This document shows positions 40,352 through 49,396 of a stretch of 64,000 nt of DNA, piece after piece. The notes below the pieces were generated by a model. That model was not told where the DNA came from. It worked only from the letters and a program-made list of their open reading frames with translations, and ran no database searches. The translations under genes were made by a program, and so were the position numbers. The stretch's first letter is position 1; each line of letters opens with the position of its first letter. Source of the DNA: Thalassotalea crassostreae (GTDB lineage: Bacteria; Pseudomonadota; Gammaproteobacteria; Enterobacterales; Alteromonadaceae); NCBI RefSeq assembly GCF_001831495.1, contig NZ_CP017689.1, positions 124,001 through 188,000 on the forward strand, in the 5' to 3' direction.

Positions 40352-40840
40352 ATGAAAAAATATTTGCTCATTGCAGTGCTTCTTATCGTTACGGGTTTTG
40401 TGCTGATAAAACAACAAGATTTGACCACGGTTCCTGAGTTTAACGTTATTGAAGTTATCGATGGTGATACACTTTTAATTAGCGCTAAACCTAAGGATAG
40501 AATTGTTGAGTTAGCTTATATCGATGCGCCGGAGTTAGATCAGCCGTTTGGTTTAGATGCAAAAAATTGGCTGTTAGAGCAGATTGAAGATAATGACTCA
40601 AAAGTAGAACTAAGGTTCGTTCAAAAGAGCGATAAAGCATTAGTTTTGGCTAAAAGCGTCAATTTAAATCGGAGTCTTGTGGTATTAGGATATGTCTGGC
40701 TTGATGTCGACAAGAAAACTACCGACGTTAAATACGCGCAAGATTTTAAACGTGTACAGAAAGCGAAAAAAGGATTATGGTCTTTACCCGACTATAAACG
40801 TATTCCTCCATGGATTTGGCGGGAGGATTCGCTACAGTAG
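40352..40840 (+). CDS. Staphylococcal-nuclease-fold protein lacking catalytic arginines
   Basis: A 162-residue protein with an N-terminal signal anchor (LLIAVLLIVTGFVLI) and a thermonuclease (SNase) fold: VIEVIDGDTLLIS, IVELAYIDAPELDQPFG, SLVVLGYVWLD, KGLWSLPDYKRIPPWIWR. The metal-site acids (Asp37, Asp39, Asp58) and Glu61 are kept, but the two catalytic arginines of the model enzyme (R35, R87) align to Glu53 and Val98. It is therefore probably not an active nuclease of the usual type. It starts three bases after the DUF3570 stop. Confidence 0.82.
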   Translation: MKKYLLIAVLLIVTGFVLIKQQDLTTVPEFNVIEVIDGDTLLISAKPKDRIVELAYIDAPELDQPFGLDAKNWLLEQIEDNDSKVELRFVQKSDKALVLAKSVNLNRSLVVLGYVWLDVDKKTTDVKYAQDFKRVQKAKKGLWSLPDYKRIPPWIWREDSLQ

Positions 40841-40853
40841 TTGAGTACCTCGA

Positions 40854-41750
40854 ATGAACATTATTAGCAAAACATTTCGATTTAAAGCTATGGGCTCTCC
40901 CTGTGAATTTCATCTTTGTAGTACAAGCGAATCAGTGCTGGAAGAAGCTTTTTCAATTGCCAAAAATGAAGTAGAACGGTTAGAAAAAAAATATTCACGT
41001 TATCAAAAAAACAGTTTGTTGAGCCAAATAAATCAACAGGCGGGAAAGAAAAAAATAGCCTTGGATGCCGAAACCATTGCGTTATTTACCTATGCGAAGC
41101 AAGCTTTCGATCTAAGTGAAGGACTATTTGATATTACTTCAGGGGTTATGGCCAATGTTTGGAATATGCACTCTACAGACAACATTGATATAAACCAAGT
41201 TGACTATTGGCTTAATTATGTTGGTTTTGAAAAAGTCGATTTTTCTCAACAATCGATTTATATTCCAGAGCAAAAAATGCAAATAGATTTAGGTGGCATT
41301 GTTAAAGAATACGCCGCAGATAGTATTGTTCGATTGCTATCAAAATTTACATCTTTAACGGGACTGATAAATCTAGGTGGTGATGTTGCTATTTTAACAA
41401 ATCACGAAACACCGAAAGTATGGCAGGTGGGTATTTCCGATCCCACTAACTCTGGCAGTGCAATCGCCAATATTCCGCTTACTTCAGGAGGCGTTGCCAC
41501 ATCCGGTGACTATGAACGCTATATAATGATTGATAATAAGCGATTTTCGCACATTATAAGCCCTAAAACTGGCTACCCTGTTTCTGGGCTATTCAGTGTC
41601 AGTGTGTGGCAATCTAGTTGCGTTTTAGCTGGTACTTTGGCAACTATTGCGATGTTAAAAGAACAACAGGGCTGCACTTGGTTAAAAGAATTAGGCATTC
41701 CTTATTTAGCGATAAATCATGATTATAGTGTGAGTACGAATCAAGTTTAG
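40854..41750 (+). CDS. apbE: FAD:protein FMN transferase (ApbE family)
   Basis: ApbE covalently attaches FMN from FAD to Thr/Ser of target proteins. The 298-residue protein has the family motifs FKAMGSPCEF, SRYQKNSLLSQIN, SEGLFDITSG, QIDLGGIVKEYAAD, GLINLGGDVAIL and HIISPKTGYPVSG. No signal peptide or lipobox is visible, and a stop codon four codons upstream rules out an extension, so this form would be cytoplasmic, unlike the common exported ApbE. No clear Shine-Dalgarno; translation may be coupled. It ends the operon that starts with the CxxCH lipoprotein. Confidence 0.92.
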   Translation: MNIISKTFRFKAMGSPCEFHLCSTSESVLEEAFSIAKNEVERLEKKYSRYQKNSLLSQINQQAGKKKIALDAETIALFTYAKQAFDLSEGLFDITSGVMANVWNMHSTDNIDINQVDYWLNYVGFEKVDFSQQSIYIPEQKMQIDLGGIVKEYAADSIVRLLSKFTSLTGLINLGGDVAILTNHETPKVWQVGISDPTNSGSAIANIPLTSGGVATSGDYERYIMIDNKRFSHIISPKTGYPVSGLFSVSVWQSSCVLAGTLATIAMLKEQQGCTWLKELGIPYLAINHDYSVSTNQV

Positions 41751-41865
41751 CCCGTAAATCTATAGAGCAATTTTTCAGGCTAATCTAACCTTCCCCAAAG
41801 GTCATTTATCGCTGTGCTGTTTCCTATTTTCTATTTCAAATATAAATACACTACTACCCATATTA

Positions 41866-42801
41866 CTATTGGGTAAACTCTAGGCTACCGAAATCGACAT
41901 TGACGTCGGCACACCAAACACTAATGCCGGTTAAATCATCGAGTGTTTTGCCATTAGGCAGTGTCACTTCGAAACTCTCGTTGGTGTATACTTGACCGTT
42001 AAGCATATCGCTCATTCTAAATGCATCATCACCATTATAGTCATGATCAATAGCACCATAGATGTAAACATCTGGACCGCCGCCATCATAATTGAAGTTG
42101 CTGATAGCAATTGTACAATCATCAATAATCACCGCGTCACCAGAAACATCATGAGAAAACGTGCGAAAACTTCCTGAGTAACCAACTTTTTCATGGGTTT
42201 TAGGACAGTTAGTTATTTCATTGCCGTTGATTAAATCGATAGTGGTTTGAAAATGGTAGATCGCCTGATCTTTTGCAATTAAACTTTGATTGATTTCAGT
42301 ATTGGCGGCCAATACGTCATTTACTGCGGCTTCGAAATCTGGTGAGTCAATTAGCGCAGTAAAGCTCTCGAATAATTGATGGCTTTGCTCACTAATTTCA
42401 ATACCATTATCTGGCATGCCGTCTTTATCTAAGCTTTGTAACAAGCGAATCGTATTCACTACCGAAATATCATAAATATCTTCGGTGGAATATAGATCTA
42501 GCGGCGTGATTATTGGTGCGGTACTAACCTCAGGAAAGTCAATTGCGCCAATAGAGAAGGTGATCATTTCACCTTGTTGATAGATAAATTCACCCTCTAC
42601 ATTTGTAACGCCATTTTGACTTGCAGTTTGATAGTTTAGGCCGTGAACTTTTGCATCAAGAAATTGGCCGGTAAAGGTTTCAACCATAGTGTTTGCAGGA
42701 GAAGCGTCATTGCTACCACCAGACCCGCCGCCACAGCCAGATAAAACTATGACAAACGTCGAAATTAATATTGAATTCACATTGTTTGAAATAAGTTTCA
42801 T
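41866..42801 (-). CDS. Lipoprotein with C-terminal DM13 domain
   Basis: The 311-residue protein has a lipobox (VIVLSGCGGGSGG), a middle region with a calcium-type stretch (SLDKDGMPDNGIEIS), and a C-terminal domain with SFRTFSHDVSGDAVIIDD, IAISNFNYDGGGPDVYIYG and GISVWCADVNVDFG. This pattern, including the conserved Trp-Cys, is the DM13 domain, proposed to take part in redox or electron-transfer chemistry at the cell surface. It converges on the ApbE operon, 115 nt away. Confidence 0.8.
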   Translation of the reverse strand: MKLISNNVNSILISTFVIVLSGCGGGSGGSNDASPANTMVETFTGQFLDAKVHGLNYQTASQNGVTNVEGEFIYQQGEMITFSIGAIDFPEVSTAPIITPLDLYSTEDIYDISVVNTIRLLQSLDKDGMPDNGIEISEQSHQLFESFTALIDSPDFEAAVNDVLAANTEINQSLIAKDQAIYHFQTTIDLINGNEITNCPKTHEKVGYSGSFRTFSHDVSGDAVIIDDCTIAISNFNYDGGGPDVYIYGAIDHDYNGDDAFRMSDMLNGQVYTNESFEVTLPNGKTLDDLTGISVWCADVNVDFGSLEFTQ

Positions 42802-42898
42802 AATATTCGCCTTATATAAATAAATGTCTTAATTTAAGTATACCGGCGCATTAGCGAAAAACTTTCACATAAGTATCACATTTTTGTGTCATTTATAC

Positions 42899-43570
42899 TT
42901 ATTTGTTTTCCAGCAGTTGGCTTAATGATTCCACCTGTTCTGTTAAATCGCTCACCTGTCGCTCTAGTGATTCGATTCTCGAAACAACATCCGTTTGATT
43001 TTCCATGGCAGAGTTTCCAGCAGATGAAATTGCTGAATGTGGTTCATCAAAATCTTCGTTATTGTCGCCAAATAGATGTATATAACGGGATTCTCGTTTA
43101 CCGGGTTCGCGGGCTAGTTTTTTCACAAACTGATGATCGTTCAAATCTAACAATTGCTGTATTGTCGCTTCAACTTCATTAACATCAACAAAATCTGCTA
43201 ATCGATTGGTGCGAGTTCTCAATTCCCCTGGGGTTTGCGGCCCTCGTAAAAGTAGCACGCAAATAATCGCTTTTTGCTGCACGGTAAATTGCAAATCACT
43301 AAACTGAGTATTACAAAAACGGTGCACGTATTTATTCACTCGCCCAGAAGCCATTTGGTCGACCATTAATAAGTTTAATTGAATCAACTGATCAACTTCA
43401 TTTTGTACATCAGTTTCTGAAAGTGACATTACCGGTTCACGGTTACTCTTTTGATTACAACCGTTAGTAAGAGCGTTTAATGACAAAGGGTATTGTTCAG
43501 GCGTGGTGATTTCTTTTTCTAACATTACGCCAATAACACGACATTGTTGGCTTGATAAAGTGACTGCCAT
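42899..43570 (-). CDS. yceH: YceH family protein (DUF480)
   Basis: A 223-residue protein with two winged-helix repeats: [25 protein letters not shown] with QKSNREPVM (first), and [18 protein letters not shown] (second). A C-terminal coiled coil ([19 protein letters not shown]) is present, as in E. coli YceH. The function is unknown; the fold suggests nucleic-acid binding. The ATG at 43570 has AAGGA upstream and matches the family N terminus ([14 protein letters not shown]); a 12-residue extension was rejected. Confidence 0.92.
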   Translation of the reverse strand: MAVTLSSQQCRVIGVMLEKEITTPEQYPLSLNALTNGCNQKSNREPVMSLSETDVQNEVDQLIQLNLLMVDQMASGRVNKYVHRFCNTQFSDLQFTVQQKAIICVLLLRGPQTPGELRTRTNRLADFVDVNEVEATIQQLLDLNDHQFVKKLAREPGKRESRYIHLFGDNNEDFDEPHSAISSAGNSAMENQTDVVSRIESLERQVSDLTEQVESLSQLLENK

Positions 43571-43645
43571 AGTAAGTATCCTTAACTCGATAATATTGAT
43601 TAGCAAGTGAATTGGTATTGCATAGATTTAGTTTAGCGCAATTAA

Positions 43646-43669
43646 AAAGCCATACAAATGTATGGCTTT
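43646..43669 (-). terminator. Intrinsic terminator of yicC
   Basis: A 9-bp stem, AAAGCCATA / TATGGCTTT, with a 6-nt loop lies just past the yicC stop and runs into TTTTTAATT on the minus strand. Confidence 0.75.
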
Positions 43670-43696
43670 AATGAGTAATAGTTTTGAGCGTAACTG

Positions 43697-44560
43697 TTAT
43701 TCTATATTCTGAATTTGCTCGCGCATTTGCTCGATTAACACTTTTAATTCCACTGCAGCTGCGGTGATGTCGGTGTTAATTGACTTTGAACCCAATGTAT
43801 TTGCTTCACGGTTAAACTCTTGCATCATAAAGTCTAAGCGGCGGCCTTGAGCGCCACCTTTTTTGAGGATTTTTTGAGTTTCCTTAACGTGGCTATGAAG
43901 ACGGTCAATTTCCTCGTCAACATCCATTTTTTGTGCAAGTAAAACCAGTTCTTGTTCTAAACGTGTTGAGTCTGGGTCGATTCCAGCATCTTTGAACTTT
44001 TCGATAATACGGTCACGCTGCCATTGAATAATTTCTGGCATGTGTGCTTTAACGGTTTCAGCTTGCTGGGTAATGCCGTCTAATCGCTGATTGATAAGCT
44101 CAGCCATATTAGTGCCTTCGCTTGCACGAGCGCTAATAAAGTCTTTCAGCGCTTGATCAAAACCTGCTAAAAGCTCGGCTGAAATTGCGTTCATATCGGC
44201 TTCTTCCGCTTCCATAACGCCAGGCCATTTCATGATATCAACTGGATTAAGTTTACCATCACCAGCGGTATTGACGATCCAATTTGCACTTTCGATTAAT
44301 TGTTCGGCAAGTTTGGTGTTGATTGATAAATCGCTTTTGGCTGCAGGATTAATGTTAAAGCGCAGGTTACATTCAACCTTACCGCGGGCTAACTTTTTGC
44401 GAAATCTTTCGCGTAATACCGGCTCTAAGCCACGGAATTGTTCTGGCATACGAAAGTAAGTTTCTAAAAAACGTTGGTTAACAGAGCGGATTTCCCACAC
44501 TGCATTACCCCAATCGCCTTTCACTTCGTTACGGGCAAACGCTGTCATGCTATGGATCAT
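43697..44560 (-). CDS. yicC: YicC family endoribonuclease
   Basis: A 288-residue protein (E. coli YicC 287) with the family start MIHSMTAFARNEVKGDWG, WEIRSVNQRFLETYFRMPE and the C-terminal DUF1732 region with DVDEEIDRLHSHVKE and GRRLDFMMQEFNREANTLGSKS. E. coli YicC has been reported as an endoribonuclease. The ATG at 44560 has AAGG upstream; a 16-residue extension was rejected. In E. coli yicC is adjacent to rph-pyrE and divergent; here about 3.3 kb carrying the GMC operon lies between them. Confidence 0.94.
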   Translation of the reverse strand: MIHSMTAFARNEVKGDWGNAVWEIRSVNQRFLETYFRMPEQFRGLEPVLRERFRKKLARGKVECNLRFNINPAAKSDLSINTKLAEQLIESANWIVNTAGDGKLNPVDIMKWPGVMEAEEADMNAISAELLAGFDQALKDFISARASEGTNMAELINQRLDGITQQAETVKAHMPEIIQWQRDRIIEKFKDAGIDPDSTRLEQELVLLAQKMDVDEEIDRLHSHVKETQKILKKGGAQGRRLDFMMQEFNREANTLGSKSINTDITAAAVELKVLIEQMREQIQNIE

Positions 44561-44638
44561 AAATTCATACCTTGTGATTAAACTGGTTATAGTTAGAAAA
44601 TTTAGCAATCAGCACTGTTAAATTGTTAAGTGCTAAAA

Positions 44639-44657
44639 GGTGCATAGATTATGCACC
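44639..44657 (-). terminator. Terminator after the GMC oxidoreductase operon
   Basis: A perfect 8-bp stem, GGTGCATA / TATGCACC, with loop GAT lies 70 nt beyond the GMC stop. On the minus strand TTTT follows. It would isolate the operon from yicC. Confidence 0.6.
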
Positions 44658-44726
44658 ACAGATCAGCATCGAGCAAATTGATATTTGTGAGTAGGCCTAC
44701 TGATCTTACTAAAGGTATGAATTAAA

Positions 44727-46430
44727 TTAACTATATCCCATGCGCTTTTTGATCTGCTCGGCGACTCTAAAGGAATTTGCGTAGATGGTATAGGTATATG
44801 GAACACTGCCGCCGGTAGGCATAAAAGATGCGTCAGTCACGTAGAGATTATCAACATCATGGGCTTTGCAGTTTTTATCTAGCACAGAAGTTTTAGGGTC
44901 ATTACCAAAACGACAGCCGCCGGCTTGCAGGTTCGCCGCTGGATAGGACGAAATTGATGAACTGACGTTCGTCGCGCCCATCGCATTTAACAAACCTTCA
45001 GCTTTTTCTGCTAAATATTCACCAACCTTTAAATCATGTTGATGGGCACCTATTCGGATTTTAGCAACACGATCGCCCCATTTGTCGGTGTTTTCTTCGT
45101 CTAATGACACAAAACAATCATCGTTAGGTAGCCAATCATTGAACACTTCAAAACGTAATGTTTTACCGTAGTTAAAGGCATACTTTAGATTTTCTTTTAA
45201 TTGCTCACCCCAAACCAAATTATCATCATTGCCCCATTTTTCTGAGCTTGCTCTCGAAATTGGGTTCTGATGGAATAGAAAATCAATGGTTCCGCCTTTT
45301 GCGGGCTTGCCAAATGCTTTGTCATCAATCTTGTACCAATCTTGTAGGGCGCGATTAATAAAAGGACCAACAACTCTAAGTTGTTGTTCTTGCTCATCAC
45401 TAATTTGATCGAATAGGAAGTCTCCTTGACCAGTACCGCCGGCAGAAAAGATTAAGTTCTTGCCTACTTGACCGTTATTGTTGGCCAGTCCATTTGGGTG
45501 TTTAACGCCGTTAGATGCAAGTAATAGTCGTGATGTTTCAATAGCTTGGCAAGCGACAACAAATGTTTTTGCGCTCACACTATGTTTGCGTTCAAATTTA
45601 TCGTAATACCAGGCTTTACTGACGTTGCCGTGCTCATCGGATTCCAACTTAAACACCTTTGCATGGGGCTTAATTGTGCAGTTTCCTGTTGCAACAGCAT
45701 GATTCAATAACGCTGCTCTTGCTGAGCCTTTAGCCCCAGAAGAGCAACCATAACTCGAACAATATCCTGAGTATTCACAGCTGCGTCGACCCATGGCTGG
45801 CTGCGACAGCACCGCTCTTGGTACCGGGAAGCTATGATAACCAATATCTTTTGCAGCCTTATCTATCCAACTCGAAATCGGATGTTCAGCAGTTGGTGGA
45901 AAAGGGTAATCGCTGGTGTGCGGCTCAAGGTACGGGTGATCGACCACCTTTCCAGATACGCCCACTTGTTTGTCGACTAAATCATAATAAGGTTCGAGTT
46001 CTTTATAACTGATGGGCCAATCAACAACGTTGGCGTTTTCTATATCGCCAAATTCAGATTTTAAGCGAAAGTCCATCGGTTTTAAGCGATGAAAATAACC
46101 ACTCATCAAGTTCGATGAGCCGCCGACCATGTTGCCATTCCAAAAATCCCAACCAGACTCACTTGTTGCTTCGCCTTGCCAATAGCTCTGATCGTCATCA
46201 TCGACGTACTCTTCTTCAATAACATGTTGTTCGTCTTCGAGTCTCGGTGAATACGTTGTGCGTCGGCAGCAGGCCAATTCGTCTTTAGAAAAATCTTCTT
46301 CATTCAGCCAAGGCCCTTTTTCTAATACCAATACCTTGGCGCCAGCTTTAGCTAAAGTTAACGCGACAGGAGAAGCTCCGGCGCCACTGCCGATAACGCA
46401 AATATCGAATTCTGGTTTGTTATTTGCCAT
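44727..46430 (-). CDS. GMC-family FAD oxidoreductase
   Basis: A flavoprotein dehydrogenase of 567 residues with the FAD loop DICVIGSGAGASPVALTLAKAG (key GSGAGAS), WNGNMVGGSSNLMSGYFHR, CEYSGYCSSYGCSSGAKGSA, a cysteine-rich stretch, FVVACQAIETSRLLL, and the C-terminal NLYVTDASFMPTGGSVPYTYTIYA. This resembles the large subunit of gluconate/sorbitol-type membrane dehydrogenases. It has no signal of its own, and its start overlaps the stop of the Tat-signal-bearing subunit gene by one base (TAATG), so co-export with that subunit is likely. The substrate is unknown. Confidence 0.9.
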   Translation of the reverse strand: MANNKPEFDICVIGSGAGASPVALTLAKAGAKVLVLEKGPWLNEEDFSKDELACCRRTTYSPRLEDEQHVIEEEYVDDDDQSYWQGEATSESGWDFWNGNMVGGSSNLMSGYFHRLKPMDFRLKSEFGDIENANVVDWPISYKELEPYYDLVDKQVGVSGKVVDHPYLEPHTSDYPFPPTAEHPISSWIDKAAKDIGYHSFPVPRAVLSQPAMGRRSCEYSGYCSSYGCSSGAKGSARAALLNHAVATGNCTIKPHAKVFKLESDEHGNVSKAWYYDKFERKHSVSAKTFVVACQAIETSRLLLASNGVKHPNGLANNNGQVGKNLIFSAGGTGQGDFLFDQISDEQEQQLRVVGPFINRALQDWYKIDDKAFGKPAKGGTIDFLFHQNPISRASSEKWGNDDNLVWGEQLKENLKYAFNYGKTLRFEVFNDWLPNDDCFVSLDEENTDKWGDRVAKIRIGAHQHDLKVGEYLAEKAEGLLNAMGATNVSSSISSYPAANLQAGGCRFGNDPKTSVLDKNCKAHDVDNLYVTDASFMPTGGSVPYTYTIYANSFRVAEQIKKRMGYS

Positions 46431-47092
46431 TAAACAGCTTTCCCTTTGTTCTTGTGGTTCACTTGACTGGTTAGAGAATCATCGACTGCTTTTACATCTA
46501 TGCGGGCGTAGGCCGGAAGTTCGTAATAGCGTTTTCCTTCTTTCGGTAAAGGAAATCCAGGTTTATGGTTGAGCCATTTCCAACCAATACCTTCGGGATT
46601 TCCACCATAAGAGGGCGGTGAAAGCATTGCTTCAAATATGTAGCTGAGCAAGGTACTTAGCCAGTTTTCGCCAGCGCGGGACTTACTGATGGCGCGCAGT
46701 GCCGATTCTTTTTGTTTTGTGTCTAAATCGACAAAGCTTTTATCTGAGTTAGATTTGGTATAGCCATTTAACCAACCGACGCCGTTTAAAATAAATTGCT
46801 TTTCATCTTCTTCAGTCGGTTGTTGATGCATTACGTTGTATAAGTAATTGATTGCTTTGATCTCTTTTGCACCTGGTCCGGAAGCGGAACTTGGTAAAAG
46901 ATGTTCAAGCACCAGTTGCAGCGTGAGATAAGGATCTGTATTTAATTGCGCTGCTGGAACTTTTGCATAAAGCGCAGGAGAAACAACGGAAAGGGCGCTG
47001 GTAGCAGCGGCAGATTTCAAGAATTGACGGCGAGATACTCGGCTACGTAGACTTGCAGGTAGAGTAAAACCATTATCGAAAAAAGAGTTCAT
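46430..47092 (-). CDS. Gluconate 2-dehydrogenase subunit 3 family protein, Tat signal
   Basis: A 220-residue small subunit with a twin-arginine signal (SRRQFLKSAAATSALSVV) and the family region LTLQLVLEHLLPSS, GWLNGYTKS and YGGNPEGIGWKWLNHKPG. Such subunits carry the GMC flavoprotein across the membrane and link it to an electron acceptor. The ATG at 47092 has AAGGA six bases upstream; ATG 47113 would add seven residues. No cytochrome c subunit gene is present next to it. Confidence 0.88.
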   Translation of the reverse strand: MNSFFDNGFTLPASLRSRVSRRQFLKSAAATSALSVVSPALYAKVPAAQLNTDPYLTLQLVLEHLLPSSASGPGAKEIKAINYLYNVMHQQPTEEDEKQFILNGVGWLNGYTKSNSDKSFVDLDTKQKESALRAISKSRAGENWLSTLLSYIFEAMLSPPSYGGNPEGIGWKWLNHKPGFPLPKEGKRYYELPAYARIDVKAVDDSLTSQVNHKNKGKAV

Positions 47093-47109
47093 TACAATCC
47101 TTTTGTGCT

Positions 47110-47676
47110 TCATGGGTTTTTAGCGGTGTTATTTTCAGCGCTTGTTTTAGTGCCGGCTTTACTGAGGTTTAGTTGGTTGTTTTCAGCTTTAAACTGGTCA
47201 ATAAATTGCAACCACGCTTCGCGCGAATATTCGCCTGAGCGCAAAAACTCTGCAGTATCTTTAGATAAAATCATCTTGCCTTTACCGGTAGAGACATACA
47301 TATGTGGGTAACCAAGCACCGGCGGCAGACCTGCCATAAATTTTTCATTTTCATTGCTATCGCTGACATTGATTTTTAACAGCACGAAATTCTCGTGTAA
47401 GGCATTATAGATATCCGGATTATCAGCAAGAAATGCATCGATTTTGTGACACCAAGTACACCAGTTTCCACCAATTTCGATTAACACATTACGATTAGAT
47501 TGGTTGGCAAGTTGGATTGCTGCTTTCGCATCTTTAAAGGGGTCACGTTGTTCATCATACACTTTACTATACAATGGTAATTGCGCGGCGACAGCCAAGG
47601 TACTGAATAACCATGCATTAAATAACAAAGTAGTCATTAAAGTTTGTCGAGCAAATTTGAGGGTACGTTTAATCAT
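47110..47676 (-). CDS. Exported thioredoxin-like protein (WCTWC)
   Basis: A 188-residue protein with an N-terminal signal (TLMTTLLFNAWLFSTLAVAA) and a thioredoxin fold with active site NWCTWCHKID. The cis-proline equivalent is in GYPHMYVS. The WCxWC form resembles thioredoxin-like and DUF255-type proteins. It starts the operon with the Tat subunit and GMC oxidoreductase (the next gene follows within 20 bases), so it could maintain or reduce disulfides of the exported enzyme, which is rich in cysteine around its CEYSGYCSSYGC region. Confidence 0.85.
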   Translation of the reverse strand: MIKRTLKFARQTLMTTLLFNAWLFSTLAVAAQLPLYSKVYDEQRDPFKDAKAAIQLANQSNRNVLIEIGGNWCTWCHKIDAFLADNPDIYNALHENFVLLKINVSDSNENEKFMAGLPPVLGYPHMYVSTGKGKMILSKDTAEFLRSGEYSREAWLQFIDQFKAENNQLNLSKAGTKTSAENNTAKNP

Positions 47677-47904
47677 AGTAATTTTATCTATACTTTTATC
47701 GACATGTTTTCTAAAACATTATTCTGGATGAAGTTATCTATCTTTCAAGAACATACTAATGAGACCTAGTTACTACTAACTATATTTCAACATCTTTATT
47801 ATTGATAGTTAGATAACAGATTTAATCGCCGTTTTTACTATAAAAAACAGAGATAATTCTTTATAATGCGCGCCAAACAATCATTTACGATTTAAGGAAA
47901 TTTT

Positions 47905-48618
47905 ATGCGTCCAAGTGGCAGAACAGCTGGTCAAATTAGACCTGTTACGATTACTCGTCAATTTACCGTACATGCGGAAGGCTCGGTACTTATTGAGTTT
48001 GGCGATACTAAGGTTATCTGTACAGCTACTGCTGAAGAGGGCGTACCACGTTTTCTTAAAGGCCAAGGTAAAGGCTGGATAACTGCGGAATATGGCATGT
48101 TACCGCGCTCTACTCATACTCGCATGCGCAGAGAAGCTGCTAGTGGCAAGCAAAGTGGCCGTACTTTAGAAATTTCACGTCTAATTGCTCGTGCATTGCG
48201 CGCGGCGGTAGATTTAAAAGCGTTAGGTGAGAATACAATTACAGTTGATTGTGATGTTATTCAAGCAGATGGTGGCACCCGCACTGCATCAATTACTGGA
48301 GCTTGCGTTGCGCTAGTAGATGCACTTGATCACTTACGTGCTAAAGGGGTATTAAAAACCAACCCGCTTAAACACATGATCGCTGCTGTGTCTGTAGGTA
48401 TCTATGAAGGTACACCGGTTGCCGATTTGGATTATCCAGAAGACTCTGTTGCTGAAACCGATATGAACGTTGTGATGACGGATACTGGTAAATTAATTGA
48501 AGTTCAAGGTACTGCCGAAGAAGCGCCGTTTAGTTTCGAAGAAATGCAAGAAATGATGGTCCTTGCCAAAGATGGTATTAGTGAATTATTTGACGCTCAA
48601 AAAGCAGCGTTAAGCTAA
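47905..48618 (+). CDS. rph: Ribonuclease PH
   Basis: A phosphorolytic 3'-5' exoribonuclease that trims tRNA 3' ends. The 237-residue protein starts [15 protein letters not shown] and has [72 protein letters not shown] and [17 protein letters not shown] precedes the ATG. Unlike the frameshifted K-12 copy of E. coli, it is full length here. It is followed by pyrE with a 40-nt gap. Confidence 0.98.
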   Translation: MRPSGRTAGQIRPVTITRQFTVHAEGSVLIEFGDTKVICTATAEEGVPRFLKGQGKGWITAEYGMLPRSTHTRMRREAASGKQSGRTLEISRLIARALRAAVDLKALGENTITVDCDVIQADGGTRTASITGACVALVDALDHLRAKGVLKTNPLKHMIAAVSVGIYEGTPVADLDYPEDSVAETDMNVVMTDTGKLIEVQGTAEEAPFSFEEMQEMMVLAKDGISELFDAQKAALS

Positions 48619-48658
48619 TCGTCGTAAATAGACACAAAGATTTAGAACAGGAAAAACA

Positions 48659-49300
48659 ATGAAAGATTATCAACGCGAATTTATTGAGTTTGCCCTTGCT
48701 AAGCAAGTACTAAGATTTGGCGAGTTTACTTTAAAGTCTGGCCGTACAAGTCCTTATTTTTTCAATGCTGGCTTGTTCAATACTGGTGGCGACTTAGCGC
48801 GTCTTGGTCGTTTTTATGCTGCAGCGCTGGCAGACTCGGGTATTGATTTTGATTTACTATTTGGCCCTGCTTACAAAGGTATTCCAATCGCGACGACTAC
48901 GGCAGTTGCCTTAGCCGATCATCATAATATGGATATGCCATATTGTTTTAACCGTAAAGAAGCAAAAACTCACGGTGAAGGCGGCTCTTTAGTGGGCTCT
49001 GAATTGGCTGGCAAGGTAATGTTGGTTGATGACGTTATTACTGCTGGCACAGCGATTCGTGAATCAATGGAAATTATAAAAGCCCATGGCGCTGATCTTT
49101 CAGGTGTATTGATTGCCTTAGATCGTCAAGAAAAAGGTCAAGGTGAATTGTCAGCGATTCAAGAAGTTGAACGCGACTTTGGTACGACGGTTATTTCCAT
49201 TGTAAGCTTAAGCGATGTAATTACTTACTTATCTGATAAACCAGAAATGCAAGAGCATTTAGAAAATGCTAAAGCATACCGCGCTCAATATGGTATTTAG
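48659..49300 (+). CDS. pyrE: Orotate phosphoribosyltransferase
   Basis: It makes orotidine 5'-phosphate from orotate and PRPP in pyrimidine synthesis. The 213-residue protein (E. coli 213) has [42 protein letters not shown] and the PRPP loop [17 protein letters not shown]. An AGGA is six bases from the ATG. Its terminator was probably the hairpin whose arms (49335-49346, 50782-50794) are now separated by the IS element. Confidence 0.98.
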   Translation: MKDYQREFIEFALAKQVLRFGEFTLKSGRTSPYFFNAGLFNTGGDLARLGRFYAAALADSGIDFDLLFGPAYKGIPIATTTAVALADHHNMDMPYCFNRKEAKTHGEGGSLVGSELAGKVMLVDDVITAGTAIRESMEIIKAHGADLSGVLIALDRQEKGQGELSAIQEVERDFGTTVISIVSLSDVITYLSDKPEMQEHLENAKAYRAQYGI

Positions 49301-49396
49301 ATAATAGCTAAAAATTTAATCAGTAGAGTGATTTAAAAAGCCGCATTTTGAAGTGACCCCCAATAGTTGGACTATCCAATTACTGGGGGTCTTTTT

